Part shown: positions 6,541-14,650 of the stretch, piece by piece | How the letters are laid out: the number at the start of each line of letters is the position of its first letter | How positions within the stretch are numbered: position 1 is the first letter of the stretch | From: a virus | DNA length: 64,000 bases | IMG/VR virus record: IMGVR_UViG_3300017963_000225 | Coordinates: 1 to 64,000 of that record | Direction: 5' to 3' (one strand) | Program-made: the position numbers and the translations under genes | Notes under the pieces: model-generated | What the model saw: only the letters and a program-made list of their open reading frames with translations | Told to the model about the DNA's origin: nothing | Databases searched by the model: none

Positions 6541-7879
6541 TAAGAGCTGCTTGGCAAAATTGTCAGCGCTGGCTAAATCCGGAGCTGCAAAGGGGCTGGA
6601 TTTTCTGTGGTTTGATGGACAGTGGCTTGTCGCAAGCAACGGCTACGCTTTATATGCGACGCGCAAGCATACGCTCGGCAGTGTGCTTGAGTCACCATCG
6701 GTGCTTGTCGCGTCGGCGCTCAAGGAAGGCAAGGTCGCGCTCGCTGTCGTCGAGAAAAACCTGCTAAAAAAATGGCGCGGGCTAGTGCCGTCGCTCGACG
6801 TGCGTGCTCGCGTAGCGATCCCGAGCTTCTTTGCTAAACGGGAGTATCAGCATTCGCCCGTCGCGATGGAGCTGGGCGACCGACGGCTTGTCTGGGAGCA
6901 CGCAAGCAATCTGGCCCACGTAGCAGGCGAGACACTGACCCTTGGGCTCGACCTCGTAAACGATGGGGCTTTGATCGTCGCGGCCGACGAAGCCGACGAC
7001 CCCTCTATCCTCGCATTGATTCAGGGTGGCTTGTGGGGCGAAGGGAATGTGGTAATGAGCTTTAAGGCTCAGGAAGCCAGCGGGCGGATCTGCCCCTTGG
7101 GCGAAGCGCCAGCGCAGCCAGTGACCAAGCCAGCTCCTCCCGAAAAACCTAGGCTAGTGGCGCCGACGCCCGAGCCTAAACCCAAGGCCGAGCCTAAACC
7201 CAAGCCCGAGCCTAAACCCAAGGCTGAGCCTAAACAGCTTGACGAAACACAGCCGAAGTTGAGCCCAAGAGAGGCCAAGGAAGCTCGTAGCTTGAAAGCT
7301 AAGGAGCGTGTCGCCAAGGCCAAGCGCAGCCAAGTGATTAATTTGCATCAATACCGCGCCAAGCGCCTCAGAGATGGCATTGACCGATCGACCTGCTGTG
7401 AGTGTGAACACAAGGTAAAGTGGCAGGAATGGATCGTAGCAGTGGACGTGCCATACCACCCTAAATGGCCGATGGGCTCGTGCGTGAGCGGATATCACAT
7501 TTGTCCGAAGTGCGACGCCTTCCAAGAGCACACGATGTTCGATGGATTTATATACGTCGAGAACGGTGTTCTGAAATGCGAGCTGTCGATCGAAATGATG
7601 CGGCAAATGCTCGACAACATGAACGTACCGCCTGGTGGAACATTCAAGCTCGGGAACGCGATATTCAACGCTGTTCGCAATGAGATTGTCGCTGCGCTCG
7701 ATGATTTTGCCGAGTGCCTGATTCCCGAAGACGTGTTCACGCTAGAACAACAGCGCCAAATTATGCGTGATGAGTTGCGCGAAGTGCAGGCCATGCTTGA
7801 CGAGGATAAGAAGAATCAGCAGAAAATGCGGGCCGTCGCTGTAGGGGCTACCGTCAAAAAAATGATTGGAGAACAATAA
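6524..7879 (+). CDS. unknown protein with P/K/E linker and zinc ribbon
   Basis: 451 residues from ATG 6524 with GAGGAG upstream. Three parts are seen. Residues 1-200 form a globular region (LDFLWFDGQWLVASNGYALYAT) that faintly recalls sliding-clamp-like folds, but I do not claim it. Residues about 203-245 are a linker of EPKPKA / EPKPKP repeats encoded by an 18-bp imperfect repeat. The C-terminal part has CCECEHK and CPKC, likely one zinc ribbon, and a final coiled coil (LEQQRQIMRDELREVQAMLDE). It sits directly before the recombination pair, so a replication or recombination role is inferred from place only. Confidence 0.7.
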   Translation: MKVKVDKSCLAKLSALAKSGAAKGLDFLWFDGQWLVASNGYALYATRKHTLGSVLESPSVLVASALKEGKVALAVVEKNLLKKWRGLVPSLDVRARVAIPSFFAKREYQHSPVAMELGDRRLVWEHASNLAHVAGETLTLGLDLVNDGALIVAADEADDPSILALIQGGLWGEGNVVMSFKAQEASGRICPLGEAPAQPVTKPAPPEKPRLVAPTPEPKPKAEPKPKPEPKPKAEPKQLDETQPKLSPREAKEARSLKAKERVAKAKRSQVINLHQYRAKRLRDGIDRSTCCECEHKVKWQEWIVAVDVPYHPKWPMGSCVSGYHICPKCDAFQEHTMFDGFIYVENGVLKCELSIEMMRQMLDNMNVPPGGTFKLGNAIFNAVRNEIVAALDDFAECLIPEDVFTLEQQRQIMRDELREVQAMLDEDKKNQQKMRAVAVGATVKKMIGEQ

Positions 7880-7881
7880 AA

Positions 7882-8787
7882 ATGAACAAAGAAATCGACC
7901 TGGCCAAGCTAGAGAGCCTTGTGGGCGGTTACGCAACCAAACCCGTCAACACCCTAATCGACGGAGTGCCTGACGTGATTTACCACGGCGGACCCGGAAT
8001 ATCGAATAGTGGCCTAAACGTGTTGGCACGTTCGCCGGCCCACTATCAGGAAGCACTGAGGCGCCAGCGCGAGCAGGCCGAGAAGAAGGCCAGCCGAGCG
8101 CTCGACCTCGGCACCGTCATGCACCTTGGCATCCTCCAACCCGAGCTTATGGACACCATGGTCGCCAAGCGCAAGAAAGTGGACGGCCGGACTAAGGAGG
8201 GAAAGGAGTACAACGCTGAATGGGAAGCCGAGCACGCAGGCAAAATAGGAATAACCAAGGATGAGCACGACAACATGATGTTTTGCGTCGATGCCGTGCG
8301 CTCACATCCGGTTGCAGGACCGCTTCTGCAAGATGGCTGGGCCGAGCAGTCAGCTTATTGGACTTGGAACGTGGACGTTGGTGAGGAGATTCCCGTGCTT
8401 GCGCGCGGGCGGCTCGACTGGCTGAGAAAGGACGGAACGATTGTAGACGTAAAAACCACCATTGATGCCGATCCTTCCGAATGGTCCAAGTCGGCTGCGA
8501 AGTTTGGATATCATCGCCAAAATGCCTGGTACAAGGGCGGGCTCAGCCAGATCCTCGGAGCCCCGGTGCCTGGATTCTTCTTTGTTTGCATCGAGAACAA
8601 GGAGCGACCGTTCGGTATTCGCGTCCTCCAGCTCGACGAACAAGCACTCATGACAGGACAGCAAGAACTTATGAGCTATTTAAGCGCATATGCACGTTGC
8701 GTCAAAAACAACGAGTGGCCAAATTATCCATCCGAGCCAAAGAGAATCAGCCTTCCACACTGGTATAAAGCCAAGATCACGTTCTAA
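7882..8787 (+). CDS. RecE-like PD-(D/E)XK exonuclease
   Basis: A 301-residue nuclease of the RecE C-terminal type (DUF3799-like). The active-site residues are seen in order: H81 in GTVMHLGIL, D179 in GRLDWL, then D189 and K191 in IVDVKTT, and a trailing YHRQNAWY helix with conserved Q/Y. The length matches stand-alone phage exonucleases. It would resect double-strand ends 5' to 3' to load the annealing protein encoded 12 bases downstream. GGAGAACAATAAAA precedes the ATG. Confidence 0.9.
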   Translation: MNKEIDLAKLESLVGGYATKPVNTLIDGVPDVIYHGGPGISNSGLNVLARSPAHYQEALRRQREQAEKKASRALDLGTVMHLGILQPELMDTMVAKRKKVDGRTKEGKEYNAEWEAEHAGKIGITKDEHDNMMFCVDAVRSHPVAGPLLQDGWAEQSAYWTWNVDVGEEIPVLARGRLDWLRKDGTIVDVKTTIDADPSEWSKSAAKFGYHRQNAWYKGGLSQILGAPVPGFFFVCIENKERPFGIRVLQLDEQALMTGQQELMSYLSAYARCVKNNEWPNYPSEPKRISLPHWYKAKITF

Positions 8788-8799
8788 AGGAGAGTGCAA

Positions 8800-9744
8800 A
8801 TGAACAACTGGAACAATGCCCCGCAAGGTCAGAACGCACCAAGGCAACAGCCGCCGCCACCGCAAGCACCATTTGCCGGCGCTCAGCCAGCACCGCAGCC
8901 GACACGCTCGCTGGTCGGCTCGCTGACGGAGCAGCACCTTGCCAACATCCTTATCAAGGATGCCAAGATCGCCTTCGAGCTGAATTTTTTGAAGCTCCTG
9001 GCGAGAAAGCACGCCAACGTCGAGACGGCATTCTTTGTGGACTTTCTCTACAAGGCGCAGCTTTACGGCGCCGATCCGCGCCGCGACCAAATTTACCTTG
9101 TCACCTATAAGAAGAAGGAGAGGGGACCAGACGGCAGATGGGGCGAGCGTGAAGTCGCCAACGTCGTGTTCAGCTATCACTTCTATATGGCTAAAGCGGC
9201 TGCCAGCGGCTACCTGGCATCGACTCCGACCGTTCACACCGAAGTGATTGACTACTTCGACGTGAAGTCAGGGAGCTTTATTAAAACCATTGCGGCTTGC
9301 GCTCGCGTGAAGCGCCATGGCGCGACAAACGAGGCCGTCTATTGGGCACGCTTTCCAGAGTTTGCTAAAACCCGCCATGGCGAGAATGGACCTATCCTTG
9401 TCGGCCAATGGGCGGAAAAACCATACCTCATGCTTGAGAAGTGCGCGCTCGCCTGCGTGATGCGCCTGGCCTTCCCTGACGTGCTTGCCGGCATGTATGT
9501 GCAGGAGGAAATTACCGGCGAGGAGAGCCGCGACGGCGACGAGGGCATCGAGCTGGAGGCTAAGGAAGAACTCAGCATCGATGCGCCTCCGACCGGCCGT
9601 CAGCTTGCGCTCGATTCGGCGCCGGAATCGATCGACGTAATTGTCCAAGAGCCACGGTACGAGCCGGTTCGCCAAATCAGGAATGCCGCCGACATTCGGC
9701 AAGCCTTTAACGACATTCCGCCACCTGACAGCGGAGGGCGTTAA
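8800..9744 (+). CDS. Bet/RecT-family single-strand annealing protein
   Basis: 314 residues from ATG 8800 (AAGGAGAG six bases upstream). After a 35-residue Pro/Gln-rich N-terminus, residues 40-235 follow the Red-beta/RecT core: FVDFLYKAQLYGADPRRDQIYL, a YHFYMAKAAASGY segment, EAVYWARFPEF, and near the end MLEKCALACVMRLAFPDVLAGMY followed by QEE, the hallmark of Bet proteins. The acidic C-terminal tail of about 70 residues may contact host single-strand binding protein. It pairs with the exonuclease just upstream in phage recombination. Confidence 0.9.
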   Translation: MNNWNNAPQGQNAPRQQPPPPQAPFAGAQPAPQPTRSLVGSLTEQHLANILIKDAKIAFELNFLKLLARKHANVETAFFVDFLYKAQLYGADPRRDQIYLVTYKKKERGPDGRWGEREVANVVFSYHFYMAKAAASGYLASTPTVHTEVIDYFDVKSGSFIKTIAACARVKRHGATNEAVYWARFPEFAKTRHGENGPILVGQWAEKPYLMLEKCALACVMRLAFPDVLAGMYVQEEITGEESRDGDEGIELEAKEELSIDAPPTGRQLALDSAPESIDVIVQEPRYEPVRQIRNAADIRQAFNDIPPPDSGGR

Positions 9745-10133
9745 TGGGCAAGTGCATACGATGCGGCAGGCACTTAAAAAATCCAGACAGATTGGTCGGG
9801 AGACTGTGCGGTATGGTGCTGGGCTTATCGGTCAAGAATCAGTTTCGATCAGAAAAAACTGACGTTCCGGAGCACTGGAAGGTTATGACCAACCTCGCCA
9901 TGCGAGACATGCTCATGAAAGGCGAGGCGATCGACGTAAGCCAGTTCGATCGTACTCGACCCGAAGGCTTCTACGTGCTGCCGGACTTCAACGGCGACAA
10001 GGACTACTGCGACGCGCAGCGCGAGCTGTGGATCATGTCGATTGGACAGCACAAGAAAACTCGCCAGATCCTAGCCTCACCGACGACTGTCTTATTCCGA
10101 CACCCTGACTACGAGTGTTTGTTTCTCCGCTAA
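9744..10133 (+). CDS. small zinc-finger protein (DUF6011-like)
   Basis: 129 residues; ATG overlaps the previous stop (TAATG). The N-terminus CIRCGRHLKNPDRLVGRLCG (residues 4-23) is a short treble-clef-like zinc motif found at the start of many phage proteins that follow recombination genes. The rest, with FYVLPDFNGDKDYCDAQ, is not recognised. It is the last gene of the plus-strand operon. Confidence 0.65.
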   Translation: MGKCIRCGRHLKNPDRLVGRLCGMVLGLSVKNQFRSEKTDVPEHWKVMTNLAMRDMLMKGEAIDVSQFDRTRPEGFYVLPDFNGDKDYCDAQRELWIMSIGQHKKTRQILASPTTVLFRHPDYECLFLR

Positions 10134-10160
10134 ACATTCCCGCCACACTTCCCACCGCCG

Positions 10161-10190
10161 AGGGCGTCCAGAAATGGGCGCCCTTTCTGT
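10161..10190 (+). terminator. intrinsic terminator of the plus-strand operon
   Basis: AGGGCG (10161-10166) pairs with CGCCCT (10179-10184) over a 12-base loop and is followed by TTCTGT. It lies 28 bases after the last plus-strand stop and just before the convergent late operon ends at 10197. Confidence 0.6.
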
Positions 10191-10196
10191 CAACTG

Positions 10197-10460
10197 TCAC
10201 TGCTGACACCTGACGCACTCGTCAACTGACGGCTTGCCGCTATCGCTGCGATAGCGCCACCACTGCACCGATTCGATGCAGATCAAGACGAGCCAGTTTG
10301 CCATGAGTGGCCACAATGAGTAATGCCATGTGTAAACCAGCTTAACCACGCATCCGATCAGCCCAAGCAAATGCAGAAGCCCCCTATCCTTCACGAGAAA
10401 ACTCGTGATGAAGATAGAGGTCCCCAGCCACCCCAAGGTTGTCCACATGGCCTCGGTCAT
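10197..10460 (-). CDS. small membrane protein, YgjV-like
   Basis: 87 residues from ATG 10460, overlapping the upstream stop (ATGA). Three hydrophobic stretches are seen: LGWLGTSIFITSFLV, LLGLIGCVVKLVYTWHY and LWPLMANWLVLICIE, a pattern like one half of the YgjV-type inner-membrane family. It is the last gene of the late operon, two genes after a lipoprotein and four after the endolysin. A lysis-related (holin-like) or a superinfection-exclusion role is possible; neither is shown. Confidence 0.65.
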   Translation of the reverse strand: MTEAMWTTLGWLGTSIFITSFLVKDRGLLHLLGLIGCVVKLVYTWHYSLWPLMANWLVLICIESVQWWRYRSDSGKPSVDECVRCQQ

Positions 10461-11020
10461 TTTGAAAACACCACAACCCAATAGTTGTTTACGACCGCAG
10501 CGCCCATCGACCGATTTTGTGCGTCTAGCATGGCTGCGCGATGCCCTGGACTAGCAAGCCATCCGTTTACGGCTTCCCGAGGGTTTCTGTGACCACACGC
10601 AATGATTTCGCTGCCGCTCACCATCTGAAAGCCGCATGCCTCGACGCGATCGACGAAGCTGGAGCTGTCGCCGCCAGCATGGGAACACATCCTTCGAGGG
10701 CCTATGTCATCGGCATGTCTTTGAGACGCGCACGAGAGAGCTTCCTCGGTCGAAAGAATGGGGAGGCTTCTGGACGCTCGCTCGCCATTAATGAGGAGGT
10801 AAAGCTTTGCTATTTCCTCCGTTGGGATCGGTGGAAAGTCAGGAATGTCTGGCGGGATCTCAGGCGGCAGGTCTGGCTCCTGAGGCAGTTCTGGTGGAAC
10901 GGGCCACACTGGCGGTGACTCGTCGGGAGTAGTTGGCTGCGGCGGCTGCGGCTCGTCCGAGTCGTCAGATGCACATCCGACTGTGGCCAATAGCAGTGAA
11001 AACAAGATTTTTTTCACCAT
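10457..11020 (-). CDS. CAP/SCP-domain lipoprotein
   Basis: 187 residues. A lipoprotein signal (KKILFSLLLATVGC, Cys16) is followed by a Pro-rich spacer of about 45 residues (PPELPQEPDLPPEIPPD) and a CAP domain (about 70-187): LYLLINGERASRSLPIL, ALSCASQRHADDI, CSHAGGDSSSF, NGWLASPGHRAAML and a final WVVVFSK, matching the bacterial YkwD-like CAP group. Such proteins are secreted and can bind lipids or act as proteases, mostly untested. The protein would sit on the host envelope, not in the virion. It overlaps VRR-NUC upstream by seven bases. Confidence 0.88.
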   Translation of the reverse strand: MVKKILFSLLLATVGCASDDSDEPQPPQPTTPDESPPVWPVPPELPQEPDLPPEIPPDIPDFPPIPTEEIAKLYLLINGERASRSLPILSTEEALSCASQRHADDIGPRRMCSHAGGDSSSFVDRVEACGFQMVSGSEIIACGHRNPREAVNGWLASPGHRAAMLDAQNRSMGAAVVNNYWVVVFSK

Positions 11021-11391
11021 GACTGTTCAAACTCCCTTAGCTTAGAGACAAACTCGTCGAGCGAATACACCACGGCCACCTTGCATCCAGCCGAAATCAA
11101 TCGCTTATGCCAGTCCTTTTGATGCTTCTCGACACGGCCAGCAGGCAGGCTTTTGAACATGGTTTTTTGAGCGGGCGCCTTCAGCTCAAAGCCGTAGAGA
11201 GTTCCGGGACGGCTCCTCGAAATCACTACGATGTCGGGAAATCCGCGCATTGGATTGGCTGAAAACGACACCTTGGTTTTTCCACCACCCCTAACGATCG
11301 GCGACAGCGGCACGCGCCAATGCTCGAAACCGCTGTGCTCAAGCCAACCGAGCACTGCTTCGAGAACATAACCTTCACGAGTTTTTGCCAT
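11014..11391 (-). CDS. VRR-NUC domain nuclease
   Basis: 125 residues with the PD-(D/E)XK-type VRR-NUC motifs: E at residue 6-11 in the first helix, GFPDIVVI near 49, FELKAP near 68, QKDWHKRL and a closing VVYSLDEF. Stand-alone VRR-NUC proteins of this length are common in phages, where they are thought to act as structure-specific nucleases or DNA ends trimming enzymes. It lies, unusually, among lysis and envelope genes. Confidence 0.85.
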   Translation of the reverse strand: MAKTREGYVLEAVLGWLEHSGFEHWRVPLSPIVRGGGKTKVSFSANPMRGFPDIVVISRSRPGTLYGFELKAPAQKTMFKSLPAGRVEKHQKDWHKRLISAGCKVAVVYSLDEFVSKLREFEQSW

Positions 11392-11605
11392 CTGCTTTCT
11401 CGTCTAGCCAAAGGACGACCGTTCGGCCGCCGTGCTCGTGAATGGCGATCAGGGTTTCAATGTCATCGTAGACGGCAACGCTGGTAAACCGCGTCAGCCA
11501 GTTGAGGGCGCATTTGCCGTTGGCGAATTGAACACCCTCGGCCACGATGCCAGTCCCGCTGACGCCGCTCACGTCCTCTTTGCGAGCCAGGTGAAACAAC
11601 CTCAC
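11375..11605 (-). CDS. small conserved phage protein
   Basis: 76 residues from a GTG at 11605 that overlaps the stop of the 48-residue gene upstream. The layout LFHLARKEDVSGVSGTGIVAEGVQF...WLT...IEAIHEHGG is common among short phage proteins found near lysis or DNA genes. Predicted beta-rich; function unknown. Overlaps the VRR-NUC gene by 17 bases. Confidence 0.65.
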   Translation of the reverse strand: MRLFHLARKEDVSGVSGTGIVAEGVQFANGKCALNWLTRFTSVAVYDDIETLIAIHEHGGRTVVLWLDEKADGKNS

Positions 11606-11748
11606 GTTGTCTCCTCCGCCTTACGGTTAGGACACTCAGGCTTCTCGCACGGCGGCTTGCCGGCGCAGCGGTTGCGTTTCCCGAGTTTCCCGACAACCCA
11701 AGGAAGGACAAAACCAACAATACGAATTATGTCCCAAAATTTGCCCAT
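11602..11748 (-). CDS. tiny membrane-anchored basic protein next to endolysin
   Basis: 48 residues: MGKFWDIIRIVGFVLPWVVG is a hydrophobic helix, followed by a basic Cys-containing tail (KLGKRNRCAGKPPCEKPECPN). The ATG at 11748 overlaps the endolysin stop as TAATG and its stop overlaps the next GTG, so it is part of a tightly coupled chain. One membrane span plus a positive tail next to an amidase is compatible with a small holin or antiholin, but a role is not shown. The three Cys may bind metal. Confidence 0.6.
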   Translation of the reverse strand: MGKFWDIIRIVGFVLPWVVGKLGKRNRCAGKPPCEKPECPNRKAEETT

Positions 11749-12398
11749 TAGAGGCTCCCGAACATCGCTGATTTTTCTTCAAGTTTCTTACGAAACTCTC
11801 GCATGCTTGTTGGCAGAACGCCACCCGGATCGTACTTTCGACCGAGTGGAAGCGCTGCCTCGTCGTGACCAGCGATATTCTGCGGATCAATCCCGAGGGC
11901 GATAAACCACAAGCAGACATGCTCAAGCATGGTCACTTGTTTATCGGTCGCTTTGTCCCACCACCACATCTTCCCGTCGATGTTGTCTTTACGATATTCG
12001 GCATCCAATGAATCGACAGGCTCGCCTGACCACGACGACAACGACCCGTCTTCTTTTGATTCGGTCAGCCACCCCCAGCTAACCAACGCGATAGCCACAT
12101 GCCGTCGGTTTGGCGACACGCCGAGCCATGAAGCATTGCCGGCATGAGAAACTGCATTGTTTAGGTAAGCCGTCTGCGTGACCATCCCATCTCTGTCGAT
12201 AATGAGGTGATACCGCAAGTTGTTTTTTTTCAACTCGCGGAACACCCTGGAAATGTCTCGGTCGGCTGTATAATGAATCGTGATGCCTTGCGGACCACTG
12301 CTACCGAAAGAGTTCTTGAGGCCGAGGCCCGGCTCCTCGATTCGACCAACGAATGGGTAAATTGGTGGGATCAATCCATTTTTGGTTTTCGCAGTCAA
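11748..12398 (-). CDS. endolysin, N-acetylmuramoyl-L-alanine amidase (Amidase_2)
   Basis: 216 residues. The amidase_2 zinc ligands and fold signatures are visible: TIHYTAD (H42) after the first strand, YHLIIDRDG, NAVSHAGNASWLG, and GHDEAALPLGRKYDPG near the C-terminus with the second His and the catalytic Lys region. There is no signal peptide, as expected for a holin-dependent endolysin. No cell-wall binding domain is seen. It would cut the amide between muramic acid and the stem peptide. It overlaps the cytochrome-like gene by ATGA. Confidence 0.92.
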   Translation of the reverse strand: MTAKTKNGLIPPIYPFVGRIEEPGLGLKNSFGSSGPQGITIHYTADRDISRVFRELKKNNLRYHLIIDRDGMVTQTAYLNNAVSHAGNASWLGVSPNRRHVAIALVSWGWLTESKEDGSLSSWSGEPVDSLDAEYRKDNIDGKMWWWDKATDKQVTMLEHVCLWFIALGIDPQNIAGHDEAALPLGRKYDPGGVLPTSMREFRKKLEEKSAMFGSL

Positions 12399-12703
12399 CT
12401 TCCCTCCAAATACGCCAAGAGCTTCGTTTTGTATTCAACCGGCAGTGTTGCAGGCGACGGTGGCATGCGTCCACTTTCGATAGCCGCCTTCACCTTCGGC
12501 GTCTTAAACGACGATTTTTTTGATAGGTCGAGCGGTTGTTTGACTCCGTTGTGACATTTAACACACGATTCTTTGACAATTGGCTTGATCGCGTCCCATT
12601 CTGGATCGCCCATCTGTTGGGGGGACGGCTCGCTCGATTCGTCATGGCCGCAACCAGTCGCCAAAAACAAAGCCATAAATAACCAGCCAACAAGCCTGAA
12701 CAT
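12395..12703 (-). CDS. monoheme c-type cytochrome-like lipoprotein
   Basis: 102 residues from ATG 12703. A lipobox (FLATGC, Cys18) ends the signal peptide. Heme attachment motif CVKCH at 47-51 and a distal GRMPPSP near residue 85 give the His-Met ligation pattern of small class I cytochrome c domains ('cytochrome c-like, MPP' type). It should be an outer- or inner-membrane-anchored periplasmic electron carrier, if the host matures it. It overlaps the endolysin gene, so it is firmly in the phage late operon. A c-type cytochrome is very unusual in a phage. Confidence 0.85.
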   Translation of the reverse strand: MFRLVGWLFMALFLATGCGHDESSEPSPQQMGDPEWDAIKPIVKESCVKCHNGVKQPLDLSKKSSFKTPKVKAAIESGRMPPSPATLPVEYKTKLLAYLEGS

Positions 12704-12722
12704 CGTTTTTTTTCTCCTGTAT

Positions 12723-14609
12723 TCATCGTGGATCTTCAAACAGTCTTAGGTCGGCGATCACCGCCTGCAACGCCGTTGCGAACGTCTCGAATGGAATTGT
12801 CCCACCTGCAAAAAGCTGACCCCATTGGCTTCTCGCTGTCTGACTCTGATTGAGAATGATCTGGCACTCGCTCTTTCGTAGCCACAAGGTCCCGCATACC
12901 TTCGCCATATCCCATGGCAGAAGGTGTGAATCAGAAGCTGCCGTCACGGGCTCGGTTTGCGCCGACGTGTCAAGAGTCGTAAACCCGAGTCCTTTGAGCG
13001 ATTCAAAATAGTTGTCGTTCTCCAGTTTGATAAGCTCATTCACAACCGGCTGACTGTCGTACACGGCAAGAATCAGGTCGCGGTCATCCTTAAACTCCGA
13101 GCCATTCGCTGTGACGATAGCTCGTATTTGATCGGTGACTGGAAGGATGCCGGAAGCGTGACAACGGAAGCATGAGATGCCGGCCTGGATCTCTGACGAC
13201 ACAGGACTAACGAAATCACGCACGACGTTGACAGGAGCAACGTTCTGGAGCTGGTCGAGGTCGCTCCTGACAAAAACACCGTTGTTCACTGTCTGGCGAG
13301 CGTTGAACAAAGTGTAGCCTTGCAGTCCGTTCGGCAGCGTGTGGATGCACTCTCCCGCGATAAACTGCGCGTTGAGTTTGCCTCCAACGTCACCCAGTAA
13401 TGGAAAGTTGGAAAATGTTTTTTCTGGCGTGTCTATCGGGCCGGTGTCGTAAGTACACCACAGGCTTCCGTCTCGTGAGTCGTGAACGCTCAACATGCGG
13501 TTGTGAGGCGACAGCGGTGAGCCGACAAAAGCAGCGAGCGTAGCCTCGCGCTGCTGAAGGTCCTTAGCGTAGTCCACGCCGATCTGCTGAATGAACTGAT
13601 CGAAGTTGGCGGCCGTTTCCGTCAGGTTGTAGTAGACGGCAGCATTCCGAAACCCAGCGTCGATTAGTGAGCCGACGTGAAGCCACGGCTTCCGCGTGCC
13701 GGTGAGCAGCTTCAAAAGGTCGCCTTTTGAGGTCCTGCTCTCGATGTTCACCACGTCCGCGTTCTCGACCGCCTGCCATTCGCCGGCGTCGATCGCCACG
13801 TCGTCAAGGTCGAAGCGCCAAATGCCAGGGGCCACCTCGACCAGCTCGGCAAGCTCACGCTCAGTGCTCAGGCTATTGATGGCCTTCAGCGCCGCCTTCT
13901 CGTACAGCTCTAGCTGCTCGTCGGTGCCGCCGCTGTTGATAACGTCAGTCGCGACGAGGTATCGAGTCGTCACCCGGTTTTCAATACTTACCTTTGTCGT
14001 GTCCGTGATGTCCGCGATAATGGCCGCTTCCGACTCCTCGAAGGACTGAAAATCGAAGTCCCCCTCTCCATCACCCGGCTCAGCAGGCGACGGGCAAAGG
14101 CCGTCGATAATCCAATTCTCAAATGCCGAAATCTCATCGTCGGTGAGAGACGAATTTTTCGGCATGTGCTGCGGATCAGAAGGCGCGAGCCTGAAGCGCC
14201 TCAGGTACTCATCTGAGGAATTTTTGGCCTTCTCGAAGCTGTCGTAACCTCGATGGCACGAGCCAGTACAACTGCGCGTCAAAATCGGCTGCACGGTCGC
14301 AAAGGTCGTGTCGCCCGGAGCGCAATCTGGCGGTGGTTGTGTCTCGCAAGAATTCACCGCTTCTTTGTAGCCATCTGCCGTGCATACCAAAACAATGGTG
14401 CCGTCCTCACCCTCGCCGCAATCAAGCTCCTTGGTGCTGCCGATAGGATCGCTGTCGCACGACAACAAAGGCGCGGCGACCTGTACTTGCTCTTTCTCCG
14501 TCGAGCAGCCGGTCAACCTGTCGAGAAACACGGTCAATATCGAGGCGGTGATGAGAATTGTGGACAGTTTAAGCAAACGCCGAGCATCGCGAAGCTGTTG
14601 CTCTGTCAT
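12723..14609 (-). CDS. large exported protein with two c-type heme motifs
   Basis: 628 residues. The N-terminus has a membrane segment (about 14-29) followed by LTGC (Cys35), possibly a lipobox although charged residues precede it. Residues 45-90 hold paired Cys. Heme site 1 is CTGSCH (114-119, a CxxxCH variant) with HMPKN near 148-151 as likely distal ligand; heme site 2 is CFRCH (480-484). The middle part (200-470) is not recognised. Layout resembles large exported cytochrome-domain proteins of myxobacteria, planctomycetes and Bdellovibrio rather than any phage protein. It lies directly upstream of the monoheme lipoprotein. Confidence 0.8.
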   Translation of the reverse strand: MTEQQLRDARRLLKLSTILITASILTVFLDRLTGCSTEKEQVQVAAPLLSCDSDPIGSTKELDCGEGEDGTIVLVCTADGYKEAVNSCETQPPPDCAPGDTTFATVQPILTRSCTGSCHRGYDSFEKAKNSSDEYLRRFRLAPSDPQHMPKNSSLTDDEISAFENWIIDGLCPSPAEPGDGEGDFDFQSFEESEAAIIADITDTTKVSIENRVTTRYLVATDVINSGGTDEQLELYEKAALKAINSLSTERELAELVEVAPGIWRFDLDDVAIDAGEWQAVENADVVNIESRTSKGDLLKLLTGTRKPWLHVGSLIDAGFRNAAVYYNLTETAANFDQFIQQIGVDYAKDLQQREATLAAFVGSPLSPHNRMLSVHDSRDGSLWCTYDTGPIDTPEKTFSNFPLLGDVGGKLNAQFIAGECIHTLPNGLQGYTLFNARQTVNNGVFVRSDLDQLQNVAPVNVVRDFVSPVSSEIQAGISCFRCHASGILPVTDQIRAIVTANGSEFKDDRDLILAVYDSQPVVNELIKLENDNYFESLKGLGFTTLDTSAQTEPVTAASDSHLLPWDMAKVCGTLWLRKSECQIILNQSQTARSQWGQLFAGGTIPFETFATALQAVIADLRLFEDPR

Positions 14610-14650
14610 GGGGCACCTATTGTGTTGTTTATGAGAGAATTATACTGCAC

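Noticed and set aside
1-10133. lysogeny module
   Set aside because: No integrase, excisionase or CI-like repressor; RHH genes alone do not show lysogeny.
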